From Augochlora pura (lineage: Eukaryota > Arthropoda > Insecta > Hymenoptera > Halictidae): a stretch of DNA of 64,000 nucleotides. Position numbers and translations under genes: made by a program. The stretch's first letter is position 1. Each line of letters begins with the position of its first letter. The DNA is taken from positions 13,834,663 through 13,898,662 of the forward strand of contig NC_135776.1 of NCBI RefSeq assembly GCF_028453695.1, written 5' to 3'. Below, piece after piece: positions 1 through 11,386 of this stretch. The notes beneath the pieces are model-generated. The model was not told the origin of the DNA. It was given only the letters and a program-made list of their open reading frames with translations, and searched no databases.

Positions 1-186
1 TGCGGGATCGCGTGCCTCTCGATCGCGCCCGCGAAATTGCTGCCCGAAAGTCCGATCTACTATTTGTTGAGGAACGAGGAGATCAATGCGGAGAAGTCGC
101 TGAGATGGTACAGGGGCGACACTTGCGACGTGCAGCAGGAAGTCAGCGAGATCAAGCGACTGATTCGCATGACTCAGCCGAAAAAG
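1..186 (+). CDS. Sugar (trehalose/glucose-type) transporter, 3' half, internal exon A (5'-partial)
   Basis: First visible exon of a major-facilitator sugar transporter that moves sugars across the plasma membrane; insect relatives include the facilitated trehalose transporters (Tret1-like). The reading frame is open from base 1, so this exon or an earlier one begins outside the window. Residues 1-14 are the end of TM6. The family motif PESP is at residues 15-18, followed by YYLLR, and the rest is the charged cytoplasmic loop between the two six-helix halves. The exon ends at AAAAAG before a GTAACT donor, phase 0. Joined to 2840-3128 and 5635-6035 it gives 291 residues plus stop with no frame break; family members are usually about 450-550 residues, so roughly the first half is upstream. 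Family assignment is strong; the substrate is inferred and not visible in the sequence. Confidence 0.88.
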
Positions 187-209
187 GTAACTATCCTGCG
201 CGAGGATCC

Positions 210-455
210 TCATCGTTCATCTTTCGTTGTCATTTATTTTTTATTATTCATCGTTCCTTAGCATTCATTTTTTTATTGTCCATCATTCCTTATCATTCGT
301 TTCTTATCATCCTCCATTCCTCATCATTCATTTCTTATCGTCCACCATCTCTTATCATTTATTCTTTATCGTCCACCATCTCTTATCATTTATTCTTTAT
401 CGTCCATTATTCCTTATCATTCATCTTTTTATCGTCCACTAATTTTTATCATTCT
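210..455. repeat. Pyrimidine-rich tandem repeat in transporter intron
   Basis: About 31-bp units built on TTATCATTTATTCTTTATCG and CCACCATCTC are repeated imperfectly about eight times, beginning roughly 25 bp after the exon A donor. The array is open in two + frames and gives long low-complexity ORFs rich in Ser, Ile, Phe and His; these are repeat artefacts, not genes. Confidence 0.8.
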
Positions 456-765
456 TATTATCCTAGAATTTTATTACCAAACTTTGCAGTTTCGTGCATT
501 ACATTAACAACATTTGTACATCAGTTTTAATGTAATGCAAATCGATAGGTCAGAGGAGACTCGAGCGAAGCAATTTCTAGGATATTAGCATGGGATATTA
601 TGTAAAAGTTCGCAATTTATTTATTACTATCCGGTGCAGAAATATTCAGATGCGCTTCGCGCAATTGAATGATGCAGTCATCGATCGCTTGAACTATCGG
701 CTTGGTAATTATCAGACTAAGGACCACCTAGCGAAATCATTTAGCATAATCTTATAAATAGCCAC

Positions 766-1002
766 TCACTTGCTATTCCGACCGCCATGGTTTAACAGCG
801 CAAACTGCGATGGTGGTGCCGTAACAAGGCAACTGGTTCGTTGTGGAATTTGCAAAAATAAACAGCTGTGTGACTGCGGCCTGTCTGCAGGCGGAAGTCG
901 CATTGTAAGATACCGAGTGATAGACAAGAGTATTGTGGAGTGGTACAATGAATTTCTAACGAGGGGATAGGTTGAACCACAAACATTTCCAGTATTTCTC
1001 AC
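766..1002. other. Unassigned short ORF pair inside transporter intron
   Basis: A GC-richer patch is open on both strands (+ 770-970, - 766-1002). The + translation ends with IVEWYNEFLTRG, faintly like the WY.F motif of ISXO2-type transposase domains, but nothing else in that family is recognisable. The minus strand has a possible CAA|GTGAGT donor at its end. It could be a decayed transposase scrap or chance. Confidence 0.12.
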
Positions 1003-1129
1003 TAGGGAACTGCATTGTTCGTATTTAGACCGTGGGTTTTTAAGTGGAGGAAAAATGGCGATGCATTATCGATGAATTTTTAGAGGATGAAATTTAATAG
1101 CAATCTGTTCCATTGACGAACTGTCTTAA

Positions 1130-1379
1130 CGGGTGAAAGGTGACGTAATGGTATTTCTAAAATATTTGAATTGCTATTATGTTTTGACAGAGACATAGCT
1201 TTACGCATATACATTAATATATATCTGAAACAATAAAGTGATTTATATATATGTATATATAAATATAAAAACGCTGTGAACTTATTCCCCAACCCAATAT
1301 ATTGTATATTTTGTTTGGTACATTTAATTTGTATATACTTTATATGTTTTAGAAATACTGTTACGTCACTTTTTACCTA
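1130..1379. mobile_element. TTAA-flanked palindromic MITE (intron of the transporter)
   Basis: Two arms of about 38 bp at 1127-1165 and 1344-1382 are inverted copies: GGTGAAAGGTGACGTAATGG on the left against GGTAAAAAGTGACGTAACAG read from the right, continuing through TATTTCTAAAA. TTAA sits directly outside each arm (1126-1129 and 1380-1383). The interior is AT-rich with no ORF. This is the structure of a non-autonomous cut-and-paste element. The TTAA duplication suggests a piggyBac-type enzyme, but the ends differ from the abundant CCCTTTGCAC family in this window. Confidence 0.65.
1281..1302 (-). repeat. Isolated mariner-like terminal sequence
   Basis: Read on the minus strand, TATTGGGTTGGGGAATAAG closely resembles the outer end of the mariner at 48368 (TTAGGTTGGGGAAAAAG), with TA before it. 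No partner end was found nearby, and it lies inside the palindromic element at 1130-1379. It may be a nested end fragment or a chance match. Confidence 0.25.
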
Positions 1380-2635
1380 TTAAAATATATGTTATTAATT
1401 ATTATTATTACTAAAGTAAATACATCTAGATTTCAATGCAAATATCAATTTGTAAATTCAGCCATCACAAATGTGGTGCACAATATTTGATTGTTTCAAT
1501 AATTAACTTCTGTGAAGGAAATCATAAATGTAAAATATATCGTATTTGACAAGAACAATATACAAATGGTGTCACTTATTTAAAAAGTCAAAATGCGTAC
1601 TAAAAATCGATATTAAAATACGCTAGCACGGAGTGAGATAATAGTAATTGACAATCGTGAAAGGAAGAATAAAATTCTATAAGGATTTCTATGGTATTCT
1701 CTTTCGAAAATTGTTGGCGGATATAAATGCATCGCGGTGGACGATTATCGCAATGATCACGGTTATTCAGAGACATATTGATTATTTAGAAATTCTCCAT
1801 TGAAAATCGGGGATACGGGCAACGCTGTTACCAGGAATGATAATACGATGAAAATCCGTTCGAAATCATTTCAATCGTGTCCAGACAAATAAATAATACA
1901 ATTGCGCTTGAATCATTTAAATAAAATTCGACGCGATCGAAAACGCAGAGAATAAATGGTAATATTTGCAAACTGTTTCGTTATTTTAAGCTTCATAATA
2001 CTCCCAATATTCCTGATTTGTCGTAAATATGGCTGCCGGGATGCGCGAAATAAATTGCTTATGAAAATTGCAACCCGGGTTCTCACCCGACGAATCAAGA
2101 ATATTATTTTATAGCATTTTTATTATTCCAATAATCATATTTCATATCGCTCGGTAATATAAAAATTAGATAAATATAATTTGTTATACTTAACAATTTT
2201 AATAAGATAAGAATAGTGTAGAAATATTAAAGATTAAAATGATTATGCTACTTGGTCGAACATACTGGTGACTGAATTTTACAAACTCGTTTAATATCCG
2301 ATGTTTAAACTTCATTTCCAAGCCGGGGCACACTTCGTAAACCTAATTCAAGCGAAACAAACGTAACTTTTAGAACAAATACACAGTTCCCGTGAAATCT
2401 AAAAATATATCTACCCTTCTATATTAATCCTCACGTACAACCAGCATTAGCGTAGTATACATAAGTTGCAGTCGTCGAACCTGACAAGGTTAATCAGATT
2501 ACTTTTTGCTGAGCGCTGACTGCAACTATAACTACGGTAGATGTAACTATAGTATTCTTATTAATATATATCTGTAATAATTACAGTAACAATACTACAT
2601 TTATATATTTATAGATAAAATATATATTATATTGT

Positions 2636-2785
2636 ATTGTATTGTACTGTATATTGTACTGTATATTACATTGTATATTACACTGTATATTACACTGTAT
2701 ATTATACTGTATATTGTACTATACATATATAATTATATATTCTATATTGTACTGTATATTGTATCGTATCGCATTCTGTTACATA
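2636..2785. repeat. AT-rich tandem array before the exon B acceptor
   Basis: Irregular 15-bp units of the type TGTATATTACACTGTATATT run to within about 60 bp of the splice acceptor at 2839. The ORF that starts in this array (MYCILYCILHC...) is repeat translation running into the true exon frame; the coding exon itself starts at 2840. Confidence 0.8.
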
Positions 2786-2839
2786 TCGTATTATATCTGT
2801 AATAACTGTAGTACTCTGATCGTGGCAAATTGGTTTCAG

Positions 2840-3128
2840 GCGTGGCTAAAGTTGCTGAAAAATCGGCGAGTCCTGCGATCGTTAGTGGCCTGCCTCGGCG
2901 TGGTATTGAGCCATCAATTCAGCAGCGTCAATGTGATGATCTTCTACGCTCTGACGCTTTTCAACACGATCGGTTCCGGCGAGCTGACCGGAACCGAGCA
3001 GACGTTGCTCGTCGGCGGCGTTCAAATATTGGCGTCTCTCGTCGCTGCGTTCTTCGTCGACGTACTTGGACGTCGAATTCTGCTCGTCGTGTCCACGCTG
3101 CTCATGGGATTGTTCCTGATTCTGTTGG
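2840..3128 (+). CDS. Sugar transporter internal exon B (TM7-TM9)
   Basis: This exon continues the frame of the previous one after a TTTCAG acceptor (phase 0) and ends with one base of a split codon before a GTAAAC donor (phase 1). It encodes residues 63-158. The loop end is basic (KNRRVLR). TM7 holds SHQFSSVNVMIFYA, which corresponds to the family's QQ.SG.N...FYA sugar-binding helix with the first Gln replaced by His and the Gly by Ser. TM8 ends in DVLGRR (136-141), the conserved D..GRR loop motif, and TM9 starts the following hydrophobic run. The preceding intron (187-2839) contains a 31-bp repeat array, a TTAA-flanked palindromic element and a TGTAT-rich array ending shortly before the acceptor. 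Confidence 0.9.
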
Positions 3129-4964
3129 GTAAACACCTTTCTATCCGTTCGTACTCGATACTCTATATAATATGATCATATAGGAATTATTTTATATTTT
3201 TTTGACGAGTCATCATGATCATTTACTTAATTAATAATTAATTGACTTCATAATGCAATGGTCAACTTTGATTCGTTTAATTAGAGATTGATTTACTCCA
3301 TTTGAATATTATTACTCACTTTTAATTATTAAATTTAATTATAAAATATTTAGGTAATATTCACAGGTGTCAATACTGTCGTTTCATTTAATTATTGAAT
3401 ATCAATTTCGTTAGTGGAAACGTTCTATTAAAATATATTTTGGTACCAATATATGTACGATTTTTCTTTGACGAATAGTTTAATGTGTCTTAGACATCTT
3501 TTTAGGTTCATATAATGTTCTTCAGCGTCACCAATAATAATCACGAATGCAAATGCTCCATAAATTTCAAATCATCGCTATTATTCCATAGTTTAACATG
3601 ATTTGAATTGCAATTCGCACGAAAGCAATCAATTCGCGTCGCGATTTCTATGGCTTGCCATAATTACAATTCACTTCGAATTAATTACACTAATACATCA
3701 GCTGTAATTTCATCGAATTCACCGTCGCAATTAATTGTCTCTACCGGAATTCTATAAATTTCATATGCTCGTAATGTTCTCCATTTGATACTTAGTCGAC
3801 TCAGTAAATCGTTGTTACCGAAGCATAGGTTTAAAAATATTGCTATAAAACAATATCGTGAAACACGATTAGTTAAACTACCGAACCGTGAAGAAATTAG
3901 ATCAATTTAACACTATTTCCATCAATGGTGTAAGGTCATAAGACGTCTTTTAATCATTGTTATTTAACATTTTTATTAGAAATTATTCTGTATAATTGTT
4001 CTATATAATCACTTGCTACAGTTATTTTTAAATTAATTTGGTAAATTACGCAATAAAAAATATCCGGAAAAATATTTTTAAACATATTGCTGCACTATTA
4101 CCGACTCGTTAAAAATATTAAAATTTATTTTTATGTTATTTAAAAAGAATTGTGTGAAAAAATAATTGAAGAAGATTAAAAAGAATTTTAAATGGAATAT
4201 TAGTTGATGTTAATTGTTTAGTGGAAAATATATGTTGCATGCATCACTTTCTAATATTTGTTATATAGGTCGTGAACTAACGTGTTCAAATCTAACGCCG
4301 TGTGTTCTGCTGCGAATGTGTTTGCTTATTTTGGTCTGACAAAATTTCGAAGGAAACGATCGACTCGTTTATTGGATACATCTCCTAATCCAGACGTAAC
4401 TCGAATCTGGCTTCGATCCAGCTTAAAATACGAGCTCTTCCGCAATACTTCCGGCGCATGCTACATAACACACATCACGACGTCAAAATAGACCATATAT
4501 CAATCGGTAATTCGAACGCTTATTGAAAACTTTAAATGACAAATAAATTTCAGCTCCAAGGCTGAGCTTGCAACCTGTCAACTTCTGCCTCGCGTGCTCG
4601 CTGTTATAAATCAAATAAATTCGACCATAAATTATTCGCGAAGCACGATATAGCTCCGATTTCGCACGTTTCGTCGTCGGACTTTATAAACATTACCAAA
4701 AACTGATCACCTCGATCATTTCATCCAAAAGCAATTAGATATAGTTTAAGTAATCACATTTTTTATTTTATTAAAACATCGTTTATACAATCACGCAAAT
4801 AACTTATTTGCTATCTTTTACTTCCAAGCAAAGTATAATAATGTTTGCTTCTTTATCTATATAATATATAATGGTATGGGCAAACGTTACTTTTTATTCG
4901 AATTTGGGTAGAAAGAAGATAATAATCAATTTTTGTTTCGCTTGTTGTTTATCGTATAATAAAT

Positions 4965-5110
4965 ATTAATTTCCATTCATTGTTATTATCTTCGCGAACT
5001 CGATGCTATCGCTTAAAGCGATTGAAAGCCATTATTCATTACTATGACGTGTGCTCGACGCGATGTATCGAATAAATAATAAGCGATTAAATGGAAATTA
5101 ATAAGTAACA
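4965..5110. repeat. Imperfect inverted repeat in second transporter intron
   Basis: ATTAATTTCCATTCATTG on the left is matched in reverse by AAATGGAAATTAATAAG on the right, with the spacer holding CGATGC/CGCGATG-type matches. It could be a decayed foldback element. The arms are short and uninterrupted similarity is limited. Confidence 0.3.
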
Positions 5111-5269
5111 ATCGAAATTCTACTTATGAATAAGAAATATACTTTATTTCTTTGATTGATTTATTTAGGTCTATATAAATAACAAGCGGTCATTTCTATC
5201 TTTTATTTTAACTTCGCAGTCACAAATAATTTTTATTCAAATGTCATCTGCCTGATGTTAATACGACGG

Positions 5270-5605
5270 CCAATTTGAGACGTCTTTAAGCTACCTTTAA
5301 GCTGGCTTTTAGTCGTCTTTAAGACGTCTGATAATGGACGTTTTTAAGACGTCTGCTATGAGACGTCCTTAAGTAATGTTTAAGCCATCTTTAAGACGTC
5401 TATCATAGGATATCTGTTATAAGACGTTTGTTAACGGAGGTCCTTAAGCTATCTTTAAGACGTCTTTAAAACATCTCAACGACGTCCCAAATTAAGCGCC
5501 CTTTAACATCTGAAGCAAGACGTCTTAGAAACGTCCATTTTAGAAAGCAAGACGATCAGACCTAAAATGGACCTAAAGCGGACGTCTTTAAGACGTCGAG
5601 TGGTT
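5270..5605. repeat. GACGTC/TTTAAG palindromic repeat array
   Basis: About a dozen AAGACGTCTTTAAG-like words and variants (GGACGTTTTTAAGACGTC, GAGACGTCCTTAAG) fill some 330 bp of the second intron, ending about 30 bp before the last exon. GACGTC and TTTAA(A/G) are each near-palindromic, so the array reads similarly on both strands and single-stranded copies could form many short hairpins. A short stretch of the same motif recurs at 61926-61960. Confidence 0.8.
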
Positions 5606-5634
5606 ATTGGAATTACATGCCCCGCTCGTTTCAG

Positions 5635-6035
5635 GTTATTTCTTCATCCTGCGAGAGAACGACCCTGAGAACGAGGACATTTACTCGTGGATGTCGCCAG
5701 CTTGGATCATCCTTTTCTTCGGCGCGTTCAATATCGGCCTAGGACCAATCTCCTGGTCGCTGTTAGGCGACGCGTTGCCGTTCGAAATCAGGCTACCAGT
5801 CGCAGCTGTCGTCGTCGGCCTCGGCTGGCTAGTGTCGCTGATATCCACGCTGACTTTCGACGATATGATCATCGCTCTCGGCGCTACCAAAGCCATGTGG
5901 TTCTCAGCTGGTATGTGCTGGCTGGCCACCCTGTTCTGCGCCATAATGGTCAAGGACACCGCCGGCAAGAGCCTGGTCGAGCTCCAGGAGGAGCACTTCT
6001 CCGTCGAGTCGAACAGAGCGATAGAGGAGACCTGA
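5635..6035 (+). CDS. Sugar transporter terminal exon C (TM9-TM12, stop)
   Basis: Terminal coding exon after a CTCGTTTCAG acceptor; the first two bases complete the split Gly codon. Residues 159-291 include the end of TM9 (YFFILR), an acidic outer loop, and TM10 with GLGPISW (193-199), matching the family GPxPW motif. The short DALPFEIR loop stands where E.FP...R is usual. TM11 and TM12 follow, and a charged tail ends in TGA at 6033-6035. The conserved PETKGKS sequence after TM12 reads KDTAGKS here, so the Pro and Glu are lost although GKSLxELQ is kept. The acceptor lies at the right edge of a GACGTC repeat array. I saw no canonical AATAAA in the roughly 650 bp downstream, so the 3' end of the mRNA is not defined. 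Confidence 0.92.
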
Positions 6036-6374
6036 TGGCTACTAGTCGACTCAAATGATAATTGGATGTCCAGGCGACGGGACTTCGGTTAATTGTATCG
6101 AATCGATCGCTCCGATTTAGCTGTGCTACCGATCATAATCATTCCAATGTTCTTCCACTGGCTCTTTTTAATTAGAGATATTTTTAACACCGACCATGGG
6201 ACTTTTATTAGACTTTGATTTATCTGCTATTTTGATTGCAGGTTATGCTCGTATGCTACGGATATGCGCTTTCTTATTCATCTGATATTCTTCGTTGATA
6301 TGACTGTTCATTGTTTGAACTATAGATAACTTAAATTAACATTTAATATTCCTTGTTCTGGCTTCTACGTAATG
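6036..6374 (+). other. 3' flank of the transporter gene
   Basis: This stretch follows the stop codon and presumably starts with the 3' untranslated region. It is AT-leaning and without repeats. No AATAAA or ATTAAA at a convincing position was seen, so the polyadenylation site cannot be placed. Confidence 0.4.
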
Positions 6375-6380
6375 TAACCT

Positions 6381-6618
6381 ATAATTTGTAAGGCTTCGCA
6401 AACTACCCTTATTAGTATGGCTGCTGAGATAATAATTTATACTATGAACATGATGAGTTATTTGTTCTATAACCCATCTACTTTGGTCTACATTCGATGT
6501 ACTATATAATTTGAAAGTGTCCGCAAATTGCCCTTATTACTATGGCTGCCAAGATAATAATTTGGAGTTTCATGATTGTTCCATTTTGGCCTATATTCGA
6601 TGTACTATATAATTTAAA
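6381..6618. repeat. Tandem duplication, about 125-bp unit
   Basis: ATAATTTGTAAGGCTTCGCAAACTACC... at 6381 recurs at 6506 as ATAATTTGAAAGTGTCCGCAAATTGCC..., each followed by CTTATTA.TATGGCTGC..AGATAATAATTT. A third copy starts at about 6609 and stops after ATAATTTAAAG. The duplication is diverged and lies in the downstream flank of the transporter gene. Confidence 0.7.
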
Positions 6619-9600
6619 GAAAAAACAAACGTTGTTTTATTTTTTTATTTGAACATTGTTAAAACTGTTATTAGATAAATTACGTAATCCACTTTTTCAG
6701 TACATTGTTATTTTTAAGTTGGTACAGGTAACCTTTGCCTGAGGGGTTATCGTTACGCATTTTCGCTTGTTTCGCGTTTCCGATTGTTTGAAACTGAAAC
6801 TCTGGATTGAAAAATTCTAGAAAGCTCAGCAATGTTTATTTCAGCTGTTACAACGTGCGAGAATTTCGACGCGCAGTTCTAATCGGCGGCTACATCAAAT
6901 ATTTTCTAAAAAGCGCTTCCAGTAGATAAGGTATCGAATGCCTCGCGGTTTAATCCCATTGGAGGACACCACCGGAACTCTCGATTCGGCTGCACGCTTC
7001 GCCATTTTTACATTTTCTAGCTTTGATTTTTGCCGGCGTCGGATTGTTTGGTATGCGCCCTGTAAATTCGCGCGTTGTCAAAGCGCGCCAGAAAACTCTA
7101 GCAGCTCACAGAAAAGGTATTAGCGTGAACTACGGCGCGAATGGTTCCCCGTGTTTTTACGTCTCCTAGCTTGAATCGCGCGGGACCGGGAAAACGCGGG
7201 AATTGACAGGATTACGTGTCATTGTTTCATACGGCATACAACCGTAAACCTTCCAAGCAAACATTTGCTTGTTTACCCCGAAATGCGGCAGATGCGCTCG
7301 CCGAATTTCGATAGCGATTTTATTCGGCGCCGCTCGGTTCCGCTGATCATCCGATTTTTTTCCAATCGAGCGGCGTCGGCGTCCAGGCAATCGCGTTTAC
7401 GATATTAAAAAAATATTGATTCGGTCGTTTTGCGAAAACGTTATATCGCTAGAGAATTATAAAGAAGTGTCTCTGTGGAGTAAATTGACAGGAACGTTCA
7501 GATTTATGATATAGGAAAATTGCATTAATTGCAAGGTGCAAGAGCTGTAGAAAAATTCGTTTCTGTACTTACAGAATTTGTTACTATAATTATCTATTTA
7601 TTATTATATGTTTATAATAATACTCTGTCAACCGTTTTCCTCGATTAAAACACTTCCTATTATACCCATAATTTTTTATTTAAATGAACGAGTTCGAAAA
7701 CCTAACCTAAATACTTCAGAGTGCTTTTAATAGTCAGGAATAAAGATCAATATTTATTTATCGTTAACAGTATTTTCTAATCTAATTGCGACCAACGTAA
7801 GCGGATTTTGTTCCAATAATATTTATTGCAAGACACAAGTAATAAACAAGGAAACCATGATCTCCGAATGGGAAGCTCAAAGCGAATCAGAAAGTGTGCG
7901 AAAATGAGTGTTACAGTTCCAGGTCCGAATATTATTTAATTTCTCGCGTGTCGCAATAAGTTTAGCTGGATATTAAATGGAACGAGTGCATTCGTTGGCC
8001 TCCCGCCAAAAAACGGCAACGAGACTCGCAGACGTATTTTGTTTCGGTCTTGATATATCGCGAGCAGATGCATCGGCTGCTCGTGCAACCTTTCGGCAAA
8101 AATAACACAACGGGCGCGATCGGCCGAGTCGAAGAACGATTTCATTAAGAACACCGTTCATATTTCCGTCACGGAATGCAACGGCGACAATAAAAATACA
8201 CGGCCCGCTCCGCAATTGGAACGACTCTTAATGCGAAACCATTTAAACAAATCCCGGCGTCCTGCGTTCTGCTATTCTATCGCCGGGCCGTGCGTATTGT
8301 ACGTGCATTGTAATCGCCATTATGCAGAAATCGACGGGCTGGGGGAATTGATCACGTCTGCTGACTGTTACATGTTTTATAATAATATATCCTATTGTAT
8401 AATATTGTATAGCATATTATATGTTGTATAGTAACACATGATAATTAATAGCATATTACATGTGAAGTAGTAAACATATAATAGACAATAGCATATTATA
8501 TGTAATGTAGAGATATTGACTACTACATACTGACTATTATATGTTGTATAATAATTATTATATTATATTAATTAGTATAATGAATATATTGATATTATAA
8601 CTATTATAATAATGACTATAACATGTCATATAACGAAATTATGACTAATCTATAATAATTAGATATCAGAAACATCAGAAAGGTTCATCATCGCCGAATA
8701 AATAAAATTTACAATCAGTTTTAACGACTAACGAGTTCGAATGGCTAATCGCTAATCAGATTACATCATGTCCAATTATTATACATTAGTTAGGAGAATT
8801 AACTTTTTGCCGAAGTCTGGTTTTGCGGGGTCACGAAGTTCTCGGTTCATTAGCGAGCGGTCGGAGCACCGCGTCGGGTTTATTAGAGGGTGGGAAGTGC
8901 TAATAATTTCCATTTACATTATCGTTCGGCGACAAAACGACCGTTCTACGTCTTAATCGGGACAGAAATGTGGTTATTTAGGCAAATCGGACGTCCCCCG
9001 GAATATTAAGTTTCGCCGTTTGCCGGCGGCGGCACGCGTGATACGATCACATTTTCAAGGATGTCCGGCGTAAAATTGCGAAACTTCGCTCGTAAAATTA
9101 ATGCCGCGAACGCGGCCATTGTGCCTGCCCCGAGAATTAGGATTCCCGGGGACAGTGCCGCGCGGACTCACCCGGCAACTTTGTCTTTGAAATTTTCCGG
9201 GCCGCGCAGTTAAAGGTATTTGTTGCATTTGTTGCGATAATGCCACCTGCCCTTAAGGGGTGCATTTTATCATGAATTATATTTTTATTTCAACCTGGGG
9301 GTTTTTGTGAGTAACTGTAGTACCTTTTGTAAATACTTATGAAAGCATTTCTTATACTATATACTATACTATGCTTATACTATTCTATAAGTTTTGTGTT
9401 TTATAAATGCTGTCATTTTGAAAAATTTGATTGACTCGAGAAGGTCTAAATTGTACAAGATCGTCCTTTGGTACCATAATATTACCTTGGGCCCAAGATG
9501 GCAGTCATTTTACTTATCTCAACTGGAAGAACATATAAACAATTTTATTAAATAATATGATAGGCGAGATATATAGACAAATAAAAATATGGAAATTCAA

Positions 9601-10544
9601 CTTAAAAAAAATTCAGTAGAGAAATTTCAAGAAAATTCAATATTTTCTTCACTCGAGACCATTTCCACTACATTAAATTTTTATTGAACGATTCTGCAAT
9701 GATAATGTAAAGCAAAACAAGAATGAAAATAACGTATAATCAATAATTAGAAAATATACCTAAATCATATTATAATTAAATCGTAACATAATTAAATCAA
9801 GATATAATTAAATCAGATTATAGTTAATGCAAATTACTGCATAGATCGAACTTGCCTGTACCAAAGGTGTTGCAAATATAGTAGGCTGTTTGAAAGGGAA
9901 AGGAGGCGTCCCTTGATTTGGCTGTGGTGGAAAGCGTGCTCGTAAACGATGGAAATTAATCGGTATATCGGCGGGTGTATCGATTCGGCGACAAATTCCG
10001 CGTTAATTGAACAGCGTGCGACGATATCGACGTGAACCAGACGAACGTGTGACGATTAAGAACAGCAATTACCGGTAAAAATTTATCAATTTCCGACGAA
10101 TAGGTAGACATTTAATAAACCGCCGCCGACGAGCATCGCCGCCCCCGACGTCCCACGTCAGCGTTATAAATGTCAAAATCGACTTTTAAAAGCGGCGATC
10201 CATTCAGCGTTATGTTTCCTCGCCCGGTGCCCGCCGTGATCGCCAGGAGATTTTTCCATTTATATTCGCATTTCATAAACTCCGCCGCCAATATTTATCC
10301 GGCGATGAAATAACTCGATGGGGGTCCGCGGAAAAAAAACGAACACGGCTTTGGAGAACGCGAGACAGTCGCGGCAACGAGTCTGCGCGATTCCGCGTAC
10401 GTTTTTACGATAGATGCCGTTTATTTATTTTTGCGAGACGCGCTACCGGCCAGTAATTCGACCACAATAATTAACAAACTGTATAGAATTTGAAAATGCA
10501 TACTACCAATTTTAGTATGATATTTGTTTGACATATGGGCGTTT
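6619..10544. other. Non-coding block with a GC-richer island
   Basis: No gene is supported. The 6900-7390 and 8760-9250 stretches are GC-richer and open in several frames on both strands, without splice context or recognisable domains. From 8385 to about 8640 there is an AT-rich run of ATATTATATGTTGTATAGTA-like words. From 9900 to 10460 the sequence is again GC-richer, with many CG dinucleotides. Confidence 0.5.
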
Positions 10545-10761
10545 ATTTTGAAAGTGGTGCAAGTCCATTTTCTCTTGTTTCGAGAAAATTAAAGGTTAAC
10601 ATATCTGTTAATTAAAAAATTTAGACAAATTATGTGAAGGCTGGCAATGTTTCTACTGTTTTATCAATATCTAATTTGGTTATATAAATATGTTTCAGGC
10701 GTATTTTACTAAACTGATGTATACTTACGGGCTACAAAAGGACTTACACCACTTTCAAAAT
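10545..10761. mobile_element. Palindromic MITE with GAAAGTGGTG ends
   Basis: The left arm ATTTTGAAAGTGGTGCAAGT at 10545 is matched in reverse by the right arm, which ends ACACCACTTTCAAAAT at 10761, giving about 26-bp terminal inverted repeats around a 165-bp AT-rich core. There is no ORF. No clear target duplication is visible, so the superfamily is not assigned. Only this copy was noticed in the window. Confidence 0.6.
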
Positions 10762-11140
10762 TAGACAATTGTGAAAATCGTTTAATTTCAATTTTGAAAA
10801 ATCAAATATCACTTAAAATATACTTCATGTTAATCCAATTTTGTTTGCAAATAATGACACGACATAAAATAGAAGTAGTATTTTTAATTTAAAACGCTAA
10901 TTACATTGTTATAATTACAAGATATCGATAGTATTTACTTATGCTCTGAATGTGGCAGTGTTTCATTCTAAATAAATATGATTACATATTCAAAATAGAC
11001 GGTCCATATAATATTGTATTTGATCGATAACGTTTTAAGATCAAATAAAGTTTATACGATGACTCCTATACATATTCTAACGAGCTGTAAGAACAATAAT
11101 TTTTATCGATACGCTCTTTCGCGCGCGGTAACCTTTTTAA

Positions 11141-11382
11141 CCCTTTGCAGTCGGTGCCATTTTAACCGTAAATGTGAAATAAAATTTCTGACTCATACTA
11201 TTTCTATTCTATGCAATAAAGCGCACTTTGATGCATACGAAATTGATTTTTTGCGACTCGTAGCAACAGTTTCACTACTCAACCAATTTTTCAAATCTAA
11301 ACCTTATTGTTATAAAAATTATTTTGGAACTTAATAGAATAATGTTAGTGATGCCCCAGAGTCACCACTCGAGTGCAAAGGG
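11141..11382. mobile_element. piggyBac-type MITE (242 bp, intact ends)
   Basis: It starts CCCTTTGCAGTCGG and ends CACTCGAGTGCAAAGGG, with TTAA directly outside both ends (11137-11140 and 11383-11386). TTAA duplication with termini beginning CCC is the hallmark of piggyBac-superfamily transposition. The core has no transposase; the ORF at 11014-11334 overlapping it is not a gene. This is one of the two cleanest copies of the family in the window. Confidence 0.85.
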
Positions 11383-11386
11383 TTAA

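Noticed and set aside
10722..10745. Minus-strand GTAAGT donor-like sites
   Set aside because: They lie in the right arm of the palindromic MITE and are explained by it.
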